This document shows positions 18,791 through 29,070 of a stretch of 64,000 nucleotides of DNA, one piece after another. The translations under genes and the position numbers were made by a program. This stretch comes from JAATFS01 sp037145635 (GTDB taxonomy: Bacteria > Pseudomonadota > Gammaproteobacteria > Xanthomonadales > Xanthomonadaceae): positions 310,001 through 374,000 of the forward strand of contig JBBCXB010000005.1 of the NCBI GenBank assembly GCA_037145635.1, given 5' to 3'. Position 1 is the first letter of the stretch, and each line of letters begins with the position of its first letter. The notes beneath the pieces were generated by a model. The model searched no databases and had not been told where the DNA came from. It worked only from the letters and a program-made list of their open reading frames with translations.

Positions 18791-20143
18791 TCAGCGCGAC
18801 AGCGATGGCTGGGTCTGCACCTGTTCCTGCGCCTGCCACTGCGAAAGACCGGCATCCAGCGCCTGGCTCTGCTGCGTGCTCGACTGCAGATCCCGGTTCA
18901 CCGCCTGGGAGAGATCGATGTAGGTGCGGTGGGCGGCGGCATCGTTCAGTTGGCCCTGCACCGCGAAAACGCCCTGGTTGTCCAGGCGTGCCACCACCGT
19001 ATCGATCTGACTCATGCCGGCGACCTTGGATTCATAGGCCACTTGTCCCGCCGCGTTCTCCAGTTGGTCACGGCCATTGAACAGCGGCGCCAGACCGCCC
19101 TGATGACGCTGCGCTTCCAGCACTTCCAGCTTCTCCATGGCTTGCTGATAACGCGGGTTGTCCGCATGCCCCGGGGTGGCCATGGTGGGTTCGGTGGCCT
19201 GTCTCGCCTGCTCGTCCCGTTGCTGGAGGGCCCTATCCAGGGCACCCAGCGTGCTGCGACCTGCCTTGCCGTCAACGGTCAGTCGGTGATCCTGCTGGAA
19301 CTGCTCCACCGCCTGCCGGGTGCCGGGACCGAAGTGGCCATCGTCCACCAGCGGTGCGCCGTCCTTGCCCAGATAGCCCAGGTCGGCGAGCTTCTGCTGC
19401 ATGGCCTTCACGTCGTCGCCGCGCGCACCGCTGACCAGCACCGCGCCCGCCGCCGGCGCGCCCGGCAGACCCTGCGAGGGAGGGGCGGTGGGGGTGATGC
19501 CCAGCTGGGTCATCGCGGTGTCGAAACGTGCGTCACGGCTGGCCACTGCGCCAGGTGACTCGATGCCGTACTTGGTGGATTCGACGAAGGTCTGCAGGTC
19601 GGCGCGAGTCGGCGGCGTGCCGGCCCGGATATTGTGGCCCTGCAGTGTCACTTCGTTGCCAGCCAGGTAGCTGATGAACTGTGGCCCCATGCTGCCGAAC
19701 TGGTTGTCGTAGTCAGCCATGGCCAGCTGCAGTTCGGGGTTTGCAGCGATGGCATCGGCGGCGGCCGGATCGCTTGCACGCACGCGGGTGATCGCATCGC
19801 CCACGCGCTCGATCGCACTATCCAGTTTGGTGTTGGTCAGCTGGTCGATGTTGGCTTGCGGGATGGCCTGCAGCTTTGCATCCAGTGCACTCAGCTGCTG
19901 GCTGCTCAGGCCGCCTTGCTGGGACAGCAGGGCAATGTCGTCGGTGCTGAAGCCGTTGTCGCGCAAGAAGCCTTGCGCCTGCGGATTCCTGCCCACGTCG
20001 AACTGCACCAGCCCGAAGGAGTACGTGCTGCTGCCCTTCTGGGCGTACGAGAAGTGATCCAGGTGGCGGGTATTGCCCCCCAGTTCGGTATTCAGATAGA
20101 GCGTACCCAGTTGTTCGCGGGTGAGGGTGGATTCCATTGCCAT
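18791..20143 (-). CDS. Xanthomonadales type IV secretion effector (X-Tfe): lysozyme-like domain, PG-binding domain, XVIPCD
   Basis: 450-residue predicted toxin delivered by the X-T4SS into rival Gram-negative cells. Three parts are seen. Residues about 1-210 form an unannotated N-terminal domain with YSFGLVQFDVG, reminiscent of the GLMQ-type motif of lysozyme-like/lytic transglycosylase folds and preceded by a candidate catalytic Glu (LNTELGGN). Residues about 235-310 are a peptidoglycan-binding type 1 domain (RGDDVKAMQQKLADLGYLG, DGHFGPGTRQAVEQFQ). Residues about 325-450 are the XVIPCD secretion signal (MSQIDTVVARLDNQGVFAVQGQ), ending in a Gln-rich tail. There is no Sec signal, as expected. 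It sits 45 bp downstream of its predicted immunity lipoprotein, the arrangement of XAC2610/XAC2609 in X. citri. The T4SS structural genes are not in the window. Confidence 0.88.
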   Translation of the reverse strand: MAMESTLTREQLGTLYLNTELGGNTRHLDHFSYAQKGSSTYSFGLVQFDVGRNPQAQGFLRDNGFSTDDIALLSQQGGLSSQQLSALDAKLQAIPQANIDQLTNTKLDSAIERVGDAITRVRASDPAAADAIAANPELQLAMADYDNQFGSMGPQFISYLAGNEVTLQGHNIRAGTPPTRADLQTFVESTKYGIESPGAVASRDARFDTAMTQLGITPTAPPSQGLPGAPAAGAVLVSGARGDDVKAMQQKLADLGYLGKDGAPLVDDGHFGPGTRQAVEQFQQDHRLTVDGKAGRSTLGALDRALQQRDEQARQATEPTMATPGHADNPRYQQAMEKLEVLEAQRHQGGLAPLFNGRDQLENAAGQVAYESKVAGMSQIDTVVARLDNQGVFAVQGQLNDAAAHRTYIDLSQAVNRDLQSSTQQSQALDAGLSQWQAQEQVQTQPSLSR

Positions 20144-20188
20144 CGTGGTCTTCCTTTACGGGTATCTGGTGTGGCTGTGATCGGTGGC

Positions 20189-20932
20189 TTACCCGGCGCA
20201 ATGCTGTTGAGTGAAGGCCACCAGCTGTGCGAGGGCTTTTTCGCCGTAGGCAGCCGGTGCCGGTTCGACGACGAAGTCGCCGACCATCTGGTTGCTGCAG
20301 ACCTGCACGTTGCGCTTGCCGGTCGCGCTTTGCAGCGTGCAGTTGGCCGCGAACAGGTCGTTGCCGCCGGCTGTTCCAGCGGCCAGGTTGGTCGCTGCGG
20401 TGCAGCCCAGCAAGGTGCCCTGCTGTGGTTTCTGACCCATCAGCGTGTTGAAGTTATCCAACTGGCTGTTGGCGTCGCGCAGCTTCATCACGTCAACGCA
20501 GTCCTTCTGCCCGTCCGCTGCAACGCACATGGCCTGGTCGGTCAGCGCGGTGCGGGTGGTCGACACGATCTGGATGCGGTCGGCATAGACCTGTTGCAGG
20601 CATTGCGTGTCGACGCAAAGGTCACGGGTGTGCTGCCGCCAGCGCTGCTGTTCGGCCTCCAGCTGTGCCTGGCCGGCGGCATTGAGGGACGCGCGCGCGG
20701 TCGCACTCGACTTGGCCAGTTCGGCGTCCAGACGGGTCAGCGCCGGGTTCTTGCAGACCAGCGCCTGGGCTGGTGAGGCGGCATCCGCACAGGCGGCCTG
20801 GCCGGCGGCGGCGCTGGTCTGCGCCTGGACGTCGCTTGAAGGCGGGGTGCAGGCGGCCAACAGGGCCAGCAAACACAAGGGCATCAAGAACTTGTTCTGC
20901 CGGGAGATACGTTCGGTTCTGCTGCGCTGCAT
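20189..20932 (-). CDS. Predicted X-Tfi immunity lipoprotein with DUF1311 (LprI-like) domain
   Basis: 247-residue lipoprotein: basic N-terminus, hydrophobic stretch and lipobox LLAAC with the acylated Cys at 28. The DUF1311 domain spans about residues 45-125 (ALVCKNPALTRLDAELAKS, EQQRWRQHTRDLC) with the usual cysteines. A second Cys-rich half follows (GCTAATNLAAGT, NCTLQSATGKRNVQVCSNQMVGDF). DUF1311 proteins include mycobacterial LprI, a reported lysozyme inhibitor. The start at 20932 follows a strong GAAGGAAAG. Gene order (antitoxin first, toxin second, short gap) and the periplasmic location fit self-protection against the adjacent effector. The pairing is inferred from context. Confidence 0.82.
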   Translation of the reverse strand: MQRSRTERISRQNKFLMPLCLLALLAACTPPSSDVQAQTSAAAGQAACADAASPAQALVCKNPALTRLDAELAKSSATARASLNAAGQAQLEAEQQRWRQHTRDLCVDTQCLQQVYADRIQIVSTTRTALTDQAMCVAADGQKDCVDVMKLRDANSQLDNFNTLMGQKPQQGTLLGCTAATNLAAGTAGGNDLFAANCTLQSATGKRNVQVCSNQMVGDFVVEPAPAAYGEKALAQLVAFTQQHCAG

Positions 20933-21150
20933 TGTCTTTCCTTCCTTTGATCTTTGACGTCCTGGGGCGCGGCCTGCGGGTTGCAGGCACATCGGCCGAA
21001 CCATGGGCGAAAGGCGCCATCGGGACCGCGCGGAGCGGTCTGGGTGTGCAGCACCCGTCGGCAGGACATCTTTCCGCGGCGGCGACGCTAGCACGTCCCA
21101 TCTTAGCGTCCTGTAACGGGCCAAGAATCAAGGTTCGGCACTCCAGAACA

Positions 21151-21179
21151 CAGAACGGGCGCCTTGCGGCGCCCGTTCT
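21151..21179 (-). terminator. Terminator hairpin after ahcY
   Basis: Perfect 12-bp stem AGAACGGGCGCC / GGCGCCCGTTCT around a 4-nt loop, about 39 bp beyond the ahcY stop on the minus strand, followed by GTGTTCT. It also isolates ahcY from the effector operon downstream. Confidence 0.7.
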
Positions 21180-21217
21180 TACACACGTCATTGCGTGGGC
21201 GGTACTCGCCCGATCAC

Positions 21218-22663
<1,446 letters not shown>

Positions 22664-22703
22664 GGCATGGCTCCGGGATGGCAGGCGAAGGCCTGCGTGT
22701 TCC

Positions 22704-22812
22704 GGGCGCCGTTGACGGTGGACCTGCGTCGAGCCTGGCCGGTGCCCCGCACGGTCTCGTGCGGTCGTGCGGAAGATTCCGCCTGCCCCGGTCGCAGCGC
22801 CCCTCGACGAGG
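22704..22812 (-). ncRNA. SAH riboswitch in the ahcY leader
   Basis: On the minus strand the leader reads CGTCGAGG-GGCGCTGCGACC, then a variable hairpin, then GGCCAGGCTCGACG, and later AACGGCGCCC. This order reproduces the conserved SAH-riboswitch core: a P1 stem formed by CGTCGAG with CTCGACG, the GCGCTGC and CAGGCTCG junction strands, and AACGGCGC pairing back to GGCGCTG as the pseudoknot. Such riboswitches turn on ahcY when SAH builds up. The element begins about 8 bp after the -10 box and ends about 40 bp before the start codon. Identification is from recognised consensus, not a covariance search. Confidence 0.88.
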
Positions 22813-22819
22813 CCGGTCG

Positions 22820-22825
22820 ATTATA
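22820..22825 (-). promoter_or_regulatory. ahcY -10 box
   Basis: Perfect TATAAT on the minus strand, placing the transcript start near 22813, right at the 5' edge of the SAH riboswitch. No good -35 is seen 16-18 bp upstream. Confidence 0.7.
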
Positions 22826-22940
22826 TCGCCGTCGCCGCCGGCCGGATGTACCTTCGATGACGGCGGCCCCAACCATCGACAGGGGGCGGCACCCGGCCGG
22901 ACTGCTAAGGTCGGGGACTCTCGATGAATGGGGAAGCGAC

Positions 22941-25460
22941 ATGCGGACGACCGATCGCGCCGGCCGGGGCCGGCGGCTGCTGTGCCTGCTGTGCCTGGGG
23001 TGGCTGGCCGCTGCGTCGCCGCTGCCGGCCGCGCCCGCCGCACCGGCGCCGGCGCCGGCCGTGGCGGCCGCCGGCGGCTACCCGCTGCCTTCGCCGGAGC
23101 TGCAGGCGGTGGTGGACGCCCCGCGCGCACCGACGCTGCACCTGTCGCCGCGGCGCGACCTGGCGGCCATGCTGCAGATCCCCGCCCTGGCCGACATCGC
23201 CGACGTCGCGCAGCCCGAGCTCCGGCTGGCGGGGCTGCGGATCAACCCGCGCACGCACGCCGCAAGCCGCTTCACCTTCGCCGCCCAGCTGTGGCTGATG
23301 GACCTGGGCGATGGCCGCGAACGCCAGATCGCCGGGCTGCCGCAGCCGTTGTCGATCGCCTCCCTGGCGTGGTCGCCGGACCAGCGCCAGCTGGCCTTCA
23401 ACCAGGTCCAGGCGGCCACCGGCAGCAACGAGCTGTGGGTGGTGGACGTCGCCGCCGGGCGCGCGCGGCGCCTGGCCACGGGGTTGAACACGGTCATGGA
23501 CCGCGGCTACGCCTGGCTGCCCGACAGCCGCGGCCTGCTGGTGCTGCAGCAACCGGCCGGGCAGGGCGCCGCGCCGGACGGCGACGGCGTACCGGCCGGC
23601 CCGGCGATCCAGCAGACCACCGCGGCGGGCGGCGTGCGCGCGATCCGTACCTACCAGGACCTGCTGCGCAACGAGGCCGATGCGCGCCTGTTCGAGTACT
23701 ACGCCACCGCGCAGCCGGCGCGGGTGGGGCTGGACGGCCGCATCCAGGCGCTCGGCAGGCCCGGGCTCTACCTCGACCTGTCGGTGTCGCCGGATGGCCG
23801 CTACCTGCTGAGCCAGCGTGCCGAGCGCCCCTTCTCCTACCTGGTGCCGGTCGCCCGCTTCCCGCGCCGGATCGAGGTGCTCGACCGCGACGGCCGGCCG
23901 CTGCGCCAGATCGCCCGGTTGCCGCTGGTCGACGGCCTGCCCACCGGCAACGACGCGGTCCCCACCGGCGTGCGCGACATCGGCTGGCGCGACGATGCGC
24001 CGGCCAGCCTGGTCTGGGCCGAGGCCCGAGACGGCGGCGATCCGGCACGTGCGAGTGCGGTCCGCGACGTAGTGCTGATGCAGGCCGCGCCGTTCGAGGC
24101 GCCGCCGGTCACGCTGGCCCGGCTCGGCAGCCGCTACGACGGCATCCAGTGGGGCCGCGGCGACCTGGCTCTGCTCGGCGAGCGCTGGTGGAAGACGCGC
24201 CGGGTGAAGCAGTGGCGGGTCGCGCCGGACCGTCCCGCACAGGCGCCGCAGCTGCTGTGGGATCGTTCGTCGCAGGACCGCTACGGCGATCCGGGGGTGC
24301 CGGCCACGGTCGCCGCCGCCGATGGCGGACGACGGCTGCAGATCGGCCCCGACGGCCACAGCCTGTTCCTGTTCGGCAACGGCGCCTCGCCGGAGGGCGA
24401 TCGCCCGTTCGTGGACCGCTTCGACCTGGACAGCCGCCGCAGCACCCGGCTGTTCCATTCGCAGGCGCCGTACTACGAGCAGCCGCAGGCGCTGCTCGAT
24501 CCCGCGGCGACGCGGCTGCTGCTCAGCCGCGAGTCGCCCGACACGCCGGCCAACTTCGAGGTGCGCGCGCTCGACGGCTCCGGCACCGCGCCGCGGGCCC
24601 TCACCCGCTTCGCGCATCCGCTGCCGCAGTTGCGCGGCGTGCACAAGGAGCAGATCCGCTACAAGCGCAACGACGGCATCGACCTGACCGCCACGCTGCT
24701 GCTGCCGCCGGGCTACGATGCCCGCCGCGACGGCCCGCGGCCGATGCTGATGTGGGCCTATCCGGGCGAGTTCAAGACCGCCGAGGCCGCCAGCCAGGTC
24801 ACCGATTCGCCCTACCGCTTCAACGCCATCGGCTACTGGGGGCCGATGGCGTTCCTGGCCAAGGGCTACACGGTGCTGGCCAGCCCATCGATGCCGATCG
24901 TGGGCGAAGGCGAGCAGGAGCCCAACGACACCTACCTGCCGCAGCTGATCGCCAACGCCCAGGCGGCGGTGGACGAAGTGGTGCGGCGGGGCGTGGCCGA
25001 CCGCGGGCGCATCGCCATCGGCGGGCATTCCTACGGGGCCTTCATGACCGCCAACCTGCTCGCGCACACGCGCCTGTTCAAGGCCGGCATCGCGCGCAGC
25101 GGCGCCTACAACCGCACGCTCACGCCGTTCGGCTTCCAGGCCGAGGAGCGCAACTACTGGCAGGCGCAGCCGGTGTACGCGGCGATGTCGCCGTTCAACT
25201 ATGCCGACCGCATCAAGGACCCGCTGCTGCTGATCCACGGCGAGGACGACAACAACTCGGGGACCTTCCCGCTGCAGAGCGAGCGCATGTACGCCGCGAT
25301 CAAGGGCCTGGGCGGCACCGCGCGGCTGGTGATGCTGCCGCGCGAGGCGCATGCGTACCGGGCGCGGCAGTCGATCATGACGATGCTGGCCGAGAGCGAG
25401 CGCTGGCTGCAGACCTACCTGGGCGAGCCCGGGCAGCCGGCCGGCGCCGGCACACAGTGA
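22941..25460 (+). CDS. S9-family prolyl-oligopeptidase-like secreted peptidase
   Basis: 839-residue exported serine peptidase. The signal peptide is about residues 1-31 (LLCLLCLGWLAAASPLPAAP) with a Pro/Ala-rich linker after it. The central part is a beta-propeller with WD-like segments (IASLAWSPDQRQLAFNQ, DLSVSPDGRYLLSQRAE). The C-terminal alpha/beta-hydrolase domain has the nucleophile S697 in GGHSYGAF, the Asp in HGEDDNNSGTFP and the His in REAHAYRARQS. Members process short peptides in the periplasm, some removing glutamyl residues. The ATG at 22941 follows gggaagcgac. Transcribed alone, divergent from ahcY. Confidence 0.93.
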   Translation: MRTTDRAGRGRRLLCLLCLGWLAAASPLPAAPAAPAPAPAVAAAGGYPLPSPELQAVVDAPRAPTLHLSPRRDLAAMLQIPALADIADVAQPELRLAGLRINPRTHAASRFTFAAQLWLMDLGDGRERQIAGLPQPLSIASLAWSPDQRQLAFNQVQAATGSNELWVVDVAAGRARRLATGLNTVMDRGYAWLPDSRGLLVLQQPAGQGAAPDGDGVPAGPAIQQTTAAGGVRAIRTYQDLLRNEADARLFEYYATAQPARVGLDGRIQALGRPGLYLDLSVSPDGRYLLSQRAERPFSYLVPVARFPRRIEVLDRDGRPLRQIARLPLVDGLPTGNDAVPTGVRDIGWRDDAPASLVWAEARDGGDPARASAVRDVVLMQAAPFEAPPVTLARLGSRYDGIQWGRGDLALLGERWWKTRRVKQWRVAPDRPAQAPQLLWDRSSQDRYGDPGVPATVAAADGGRRLQIGPDGHSLFLFGNGASPEGDRPFVDRFDLDSRRSTRLFHSQAPYYEQPQALLDPAATRLLLSRESPDTPANFEVRALDGSGTAPRALTRFAHPLPQLRGVHKEQIRYKRNDGIDLTATLLLPPGYDARRDGPRPMLMWAYPGEFKTAEAASQVTDSPYRFNAIGYWGPMAFLAKGYTVLASPSMPIVGEGEQEPNDTYLPQLIANAQAAVDEVVRRGVADRGRIAIGGHSYGAFMTANLLAHTRLFKAGIARSGAYNRTLTPFGFQAEERNYWQAQPVYAAMSPFNYADRIKDPLLLIHGEDDNNSGTFPLQSERMYAAIKGLGGTARLVMLPREAHAYRARQSIMTMLAESERWLQTYLGEPGQPAGAGTQ

Positions 25461-25570
25461 GCGCGTGCAGCGGAATGGTTGGCGCTGAAACCGTCGCCGG
25501 TGCGGTAATCGCCTAGTACTTTTGGGTTAGGCTGGCGGCCGGTCCGGACCCCCGAGGTAGTGCGTTTCCG

Positions 25571-28288
25571 ATGAACGAGCACCGCAGCAGCATCGTGTTT
25601 GCCACGCCCGACATTCCCCTGCGCGACGACGTTCGGCGTCTCGGCGCACTGGTGGGCGACCTGCTCGCCGAGCAGGTGTCCGCGGAGTTCCTCGCCGAGA
25701 TCGAACGCATCCGGACCACCGCCATCGCGCGCCGCGAGAGCGACGCGCCGCCGGCCTCGCTCAGCGCGCAGCTGCACGGTCGCGAGCCGCGCGACGCCGA
25801 GGCGCTGGTGCGCGCCTTCAGCACCTACTTCCAGGTGGTGAACATCGCCGAGCGCGTGCATCGCATCCGCCGCCGCCGCGACTACCAGCGCAGCAGCGCC
25901 GACACCCCGCAGCCGGACGGCCTGCACGACGCGCTGCGCCGGCTCAAGGCCCAGGGCGTGACCGCGGAGGAACTGACCGACTGGCTGCCGCGCATCGACG
26001 TCGAGCCGGTGTTCACCGCCCACCCGACCGAGGCGGTACGTCGCGCGCTGCTGGAGAAGGAGCAGCTGATGGTGGCCAGCCTGGTCGACAACCTCGACGG
26101 CGTGCGCACGCCCGGCGAGCGCGCCACCGACGCCGCGCGCTTCCGCATGGCGCTGACCGCTTCCTGGCAGACCGCCGATTCCTCGCCGGTGCGTCCGACG
26201 GTGGAGGACGAGCGCGAGCACGTCGGCTTCTACCTCACCCAGGTGCTGTACCGGGTGATCCCGGTGATGTACGAGACCCTGGAGCACGCGGTCGAGGAGA
26301 CCTACGGCCAGGGCCTGGCGCTGCCGCGGCTGCTGCGCTTCGGCACCTGGGTCGGCGGCGACATGGACGGCAACCCCAACGTCGACGCCGGCACCATCAC
26401 CGCCACCCTGGACGCGCAGCGGCGCGCGGTACTGGACCGCTACCTCAGGGAACTGTGGCAGCTGGCCAGCCTGCTCAGCCAGTCGACCACGCTGACCTCG
26501 GTCAGCGAGGCGCTGCTGGCACAGCTGGCGCGCTACCGGGAGCTGCTCCCCGACGCGGCCGCCGGCTCGCGCCCCCGCCACGGCGACATGCCGTACCGGT
26601 TGCTCAACGACCTGATGCGCGCGCGCCTGCAGGCCACGCGCGACGATGCGCCGGGCGGCTACGCGGCGCCGGCCGAGCTCGAGCACGACCTGCAGCTGGT
26701 GCTCGACAGCCTGGAGGCCAACAATGGGCTGCACGCCGGCTGGTTCGCGGTCCGCCGCCTGCTGTGGCGGGTGCGCACCTTCGGGTTCCACCTGGCGCGG
26801 CTGGACGTACGCCAGGAGTCCGGCGTGCATGCGCGCGCGGTCGCCGCGGCGCTGGACGAGCAGGACGCGTGGGACGCGCGCTCGCCGCAGGCGCGCGCGG
26901 CCGTGCTCGGCCCCTACGCCGGCGGCGAGCAGGTGCTGCCCGCCGCCGACGATGAGGGCAACGCGCGGCTGGACGCGGTGTTCGCCGCGCTCGCCGACGC
27001 GCGCCGGCGCCACGGCGCCGACGCGCTGGGCAGCTACATCATCTCGATGGCGCACGACCGCGCCGACGTGCTCACGGTGCTGGCCCTGGCGCGGCGCGGC
27101 GGGCTGGTCGGCGAGGACGGCACGGTGCCGCTGGACATCGTGCCGCTGTTCGAGACCGTGGACGACCTGCGCGGCGGCACCGACACCCTGCGCGACCTGC
27201 TCGCCGACCCGGTCTACCGCCGCCACCTGGCCGCGCGCGGCGACGTGCAGATGGTGATGCTCGGCTATTCCGACAGCGGCAAGGACGGCGGCATCGCGGC
27301 CTCGCGCTGGGGCCTGCAGCGGGCGCAGGTGGAACTGCTGGACGCCGCGGCCGAGCTCGGCATCCGCCTGACCTTCTTCCACGGCCGCGGCGGCTCGATC
27401 GTGCGCGGCGGCGGCAAGACCACCAAGGCCCTGGAGGCGGCGCCGCGCGGCAGCGTGGACGGCCGCCTGCGGGTCACCGAACAGGGCGAGGTGATCCACC
27501 GCAAGTACGGCATCCGCGCGCTGGCACTGCGTTCGCTGGAGCAGATGACCGGCGCGGTGCTGCTGTCCAGCCTGCGCCCGCGCCCCGCCGAGCCGCGCGA
27601 GGCCCAGTGGCGGCCGGTGATGGACCTGGTCGGCGAGCGCAGCACCGCCGCCTATCGCGACTTCGTCGGCGCCCCGGACTTCATGCAGTACTTCCGCCTG
27701 GCCACGCCGATCGACGTGATCGAGCGCATGACGCTGGGCTCGCGCCCCTCGCGGCGGCTGGGCGAGGATGCGGCCCTGGGCAACCTGCGCGCGATCCCGT
27801 GGGTGTTCGCCTGGAGCCAGGCGCGCGCGGTGATCCCCGGCTGGTACGGCGTGGGCAGCGGCCTGCAGGCCGCGGTGGAGGCCGGCCATGAACCGGCCCT
27901 GCGCGAAATGACGCGCGACTGGCCGTTCTTCCGCACCTTCCTCGACGACATCGCGATGGTGCTGTCCAAGGGCGACCTCAACATCGCCGAGATGTTCTCG
28001 CGGCTGGCCGGCCCGCTGCACGACAGTTTCTTCCCGCGCATCCGCGACGAGCTGGCGCTGACCCAGCACTGGGTCAAGACCCTGACCGGCCAGCGCTCGC
28101 TGCTGCAGCACGACCCGCGCCTGGCGCTGTCGATCCGGCTACGCAATCCCTACATCGACCCGATCAGCGTGCTGCAGGTGGACCTGCTGCAGCGCTGGCG
28201 GGCGACCGAAGGCGAGGACGACGACCTGCTGCGGGCGCTGGTGGCCTGTGTCAACGGCGTCTCGCAGGGCGTGCAGAACACCGGTTGA
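25571..28288 (+). CDS. ppc: Phosphoenolpyruvate carboxylase
   Basis: Anaplerotic enzyme carboxylating PEP to oxaloacetate. 905 residues, normal length. The catalytic motifs are intact: VFTAHPTEAVRR around residue 150, GGDMDGNPNVD, the GYSDSGKDGG loop, FFHGRGGSIVRGGG, and the C-terminal NTG ending that is invariant in the family. It is a monocistronic gene between an S9 peptidase and the TetR operon. The 110-bp upstream region carries a TAGTACTTTTGGGTTAGGC stretch likely to hold the promoter. Confidence 0.99.
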   Translation: MNEHRSSIVFATPDIPLRDDVRRLGALVGDLLAEQVSAEFLAEIERIRTTAIARRESDAPPASLSAQLHGREPRDAEALVRAFSTYFQVVNIAERVHRIRRRRDYQRSSADTPQPDGLHDALRRLKAQGVTAEELTDWLPRIDVEPVFTAHPTEAVRRALLEKEQLMVASLVDNLDGVRTPGERATDAARFRMALTASWQTADSSPVRPTVEDEREHVGFYLTQVLYRVIPVMYETLEHAVEETYGQGLALPRLLRFGTWVGGDMDGNPNVDAGTITATLDAQRRAVLDRYLRELWQLASLLSQSTTLTSVSEALLAQLARYRELLPDAAAGSRPRHGDMPYRLLNDLMRARLQATRDDAPGGYAAPAELEHDLQLVLDSLEANNGLHAGWFAVRRLLWRVRTFGFHLARLDVRQESGVHARAVAAALDEQDAWDARSPQARAAVLGPYAGGEQVLPAADDEGNARLDAVFAALADARRRHGADALGSYIISMAHDRADVLTVLALARRGGLVGEDGTVPLDIVPLFETVDDLRGGTDTLRDLLADPVYRRHLAARGDVQMVMLGYSDSGKDGGIAASRWGLQRAQVELLDAAAELGIRLTFFHGRGGSIVRGGGKTTKALEAAPRGSVDGRLRVTEQGEVIHRKYGIRALALRSLEQMTGAVLLSSLRPRPAEPREAQWRPVMDLVGERSTAAYRDFVGAPDFMQYFRLATPIDVIERMTLGSRPSRRLGEDAALGNLRAIPWVFAWSQARAVIPGWYGVGSGLQAAVEAGHEPALREMTRDWPFFRTFLDDIAMVLSKGDLNIAEMFSRLAGPLHDSFFPRIRDELALTQHWVKTLTGQRSLLQHDPRLALSIRLRNPYIDPISVLQVDLLQRWRATEGEDDDLLRALVACVNGVSQGVQNTG

Positions 28289-28467
28289 GCGCGCCCGGTG
28301 CGGGTCGCGTGGTGCGGCCGCAAGCGGCGGCCGCCGGCACGCGGCAGTGGCCCTGTTTGCGGCAGTCTTCGATGTCGCGCAGCGTGCCGGTTCGCCTGGC
28401 ACCGGCACCCGCCCCGGCAGCGGGGCGGGGTGGCGGTTGATTGCGCAGCGCGTCCCGCTGGCGCAAC

Positions 28468-28488
28468 CGGACAAAATTGTCCGATAAT
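28468..28488 (+). promoter_or_regulatory. Operator palindrome and -10 of the TetR operon
   Basis: CGGACAA-AA-TTGTCCG (28468-28483) is an inverted repeat of 7-bp arms that runs directly into GATAAT (28483-28488), seven bases before the tetR ATG. The position is that of a classic autoregulatory TetR-family operator. Confidence 0.65.
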
Positions 28489-28494
28489 GCCGCC

Positions 28495-29070
28495 ATGACC
28501 ACCCCACGTGCCGATGCCGTGCTCCGACGCCGGCAGATCCTCGATGCTGCCGACGAAGTCTTCAGCGAACACGGCGTCAACGCCCCGCTGGAACTGGTGG
28601 TGGAGCGCGCCGGGCTCGGCCGCGCTACCCTGTACCGCAATTTCGCCGATCGCGTGGCGCTGATGACCGCGCTGCTTGAGCGTGCGCTGGACGCGCTGGA
28701 GCGGCGCGCGGCCGACCTGGCCGAGCGTGACGACGGCCTGGCCGTGCTGCTGCACGACGTCGCCGAGCACATCGCCGTGTCCGCGCCGCTGGTGGACTAC
28801 TGGCGCTCGATGGAGCGCGGCCATCCGGCCATCGCCGCCGCCGACCGCCGCTCGCTGTCGATCTTCATGCCGTTCGTGCAGCGCGCGAGGGCGGCCGGGC
28901 TGTGCCGGCCCGACGTCGACGAGGAGCAGGTGATGCTGGTGATGGACATGCTGGGCGCCTGCCTGCGCGGCGACAGCGAGGCCGAGCGCCAGCGCCTGGC
29001 GCACCGGCTGGCCGACCTGCTGATGCAGGCGCTCGGCATGCCGCCGGCCGCCGCGGCGGCCGCCGCGTGA
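28495..29070 (+). CDS. TetR-family transcriptional regulator
   Basis: 191-residue regulator with the N-terminal TetR helix-turn-helix: ILDAADEVFSEHGVNAPLELVVERAGLGRATLYRNFADR (about residues 14-52, shown in part), where ATLYRNF is the recognition helix. The C-terminal ligand domain is all-alpha and ends in a run of Ala. Its start lies right after a palindrome and -10 box, pointing to autoregulation. It overlaps the next gene by 4 bp (GTGA), so it probably controls its own operon with the DUF4105 protein and the lipase lipoprotein. The ligand is unknown; membrane lipids or fatty acids would fit the neighbours. Confidence 0.92.
   Translation: MTTPRADAVLRRRQILDAADEVFSEHGVNAPLELVVERAGLGRATLYRNFADRVALMTALLERALDALERRAADLAERDDGLAVLLHDVAEHIAVSAPLVDYWRSMERGHPAIAAADRRSLSIFMPFVQRARAAGLCRPDVDEEQVMLVMDMLGACLRGDSEAERQRLAHRLADLLMQALGMPPAAAAAAA

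Noticed and set aside
18434..18923. Short plus-strand frames in the repeat-rich gap before the effector gene
   Set aside because: They are translations of repeats and of antisense effector sequence without start signals.
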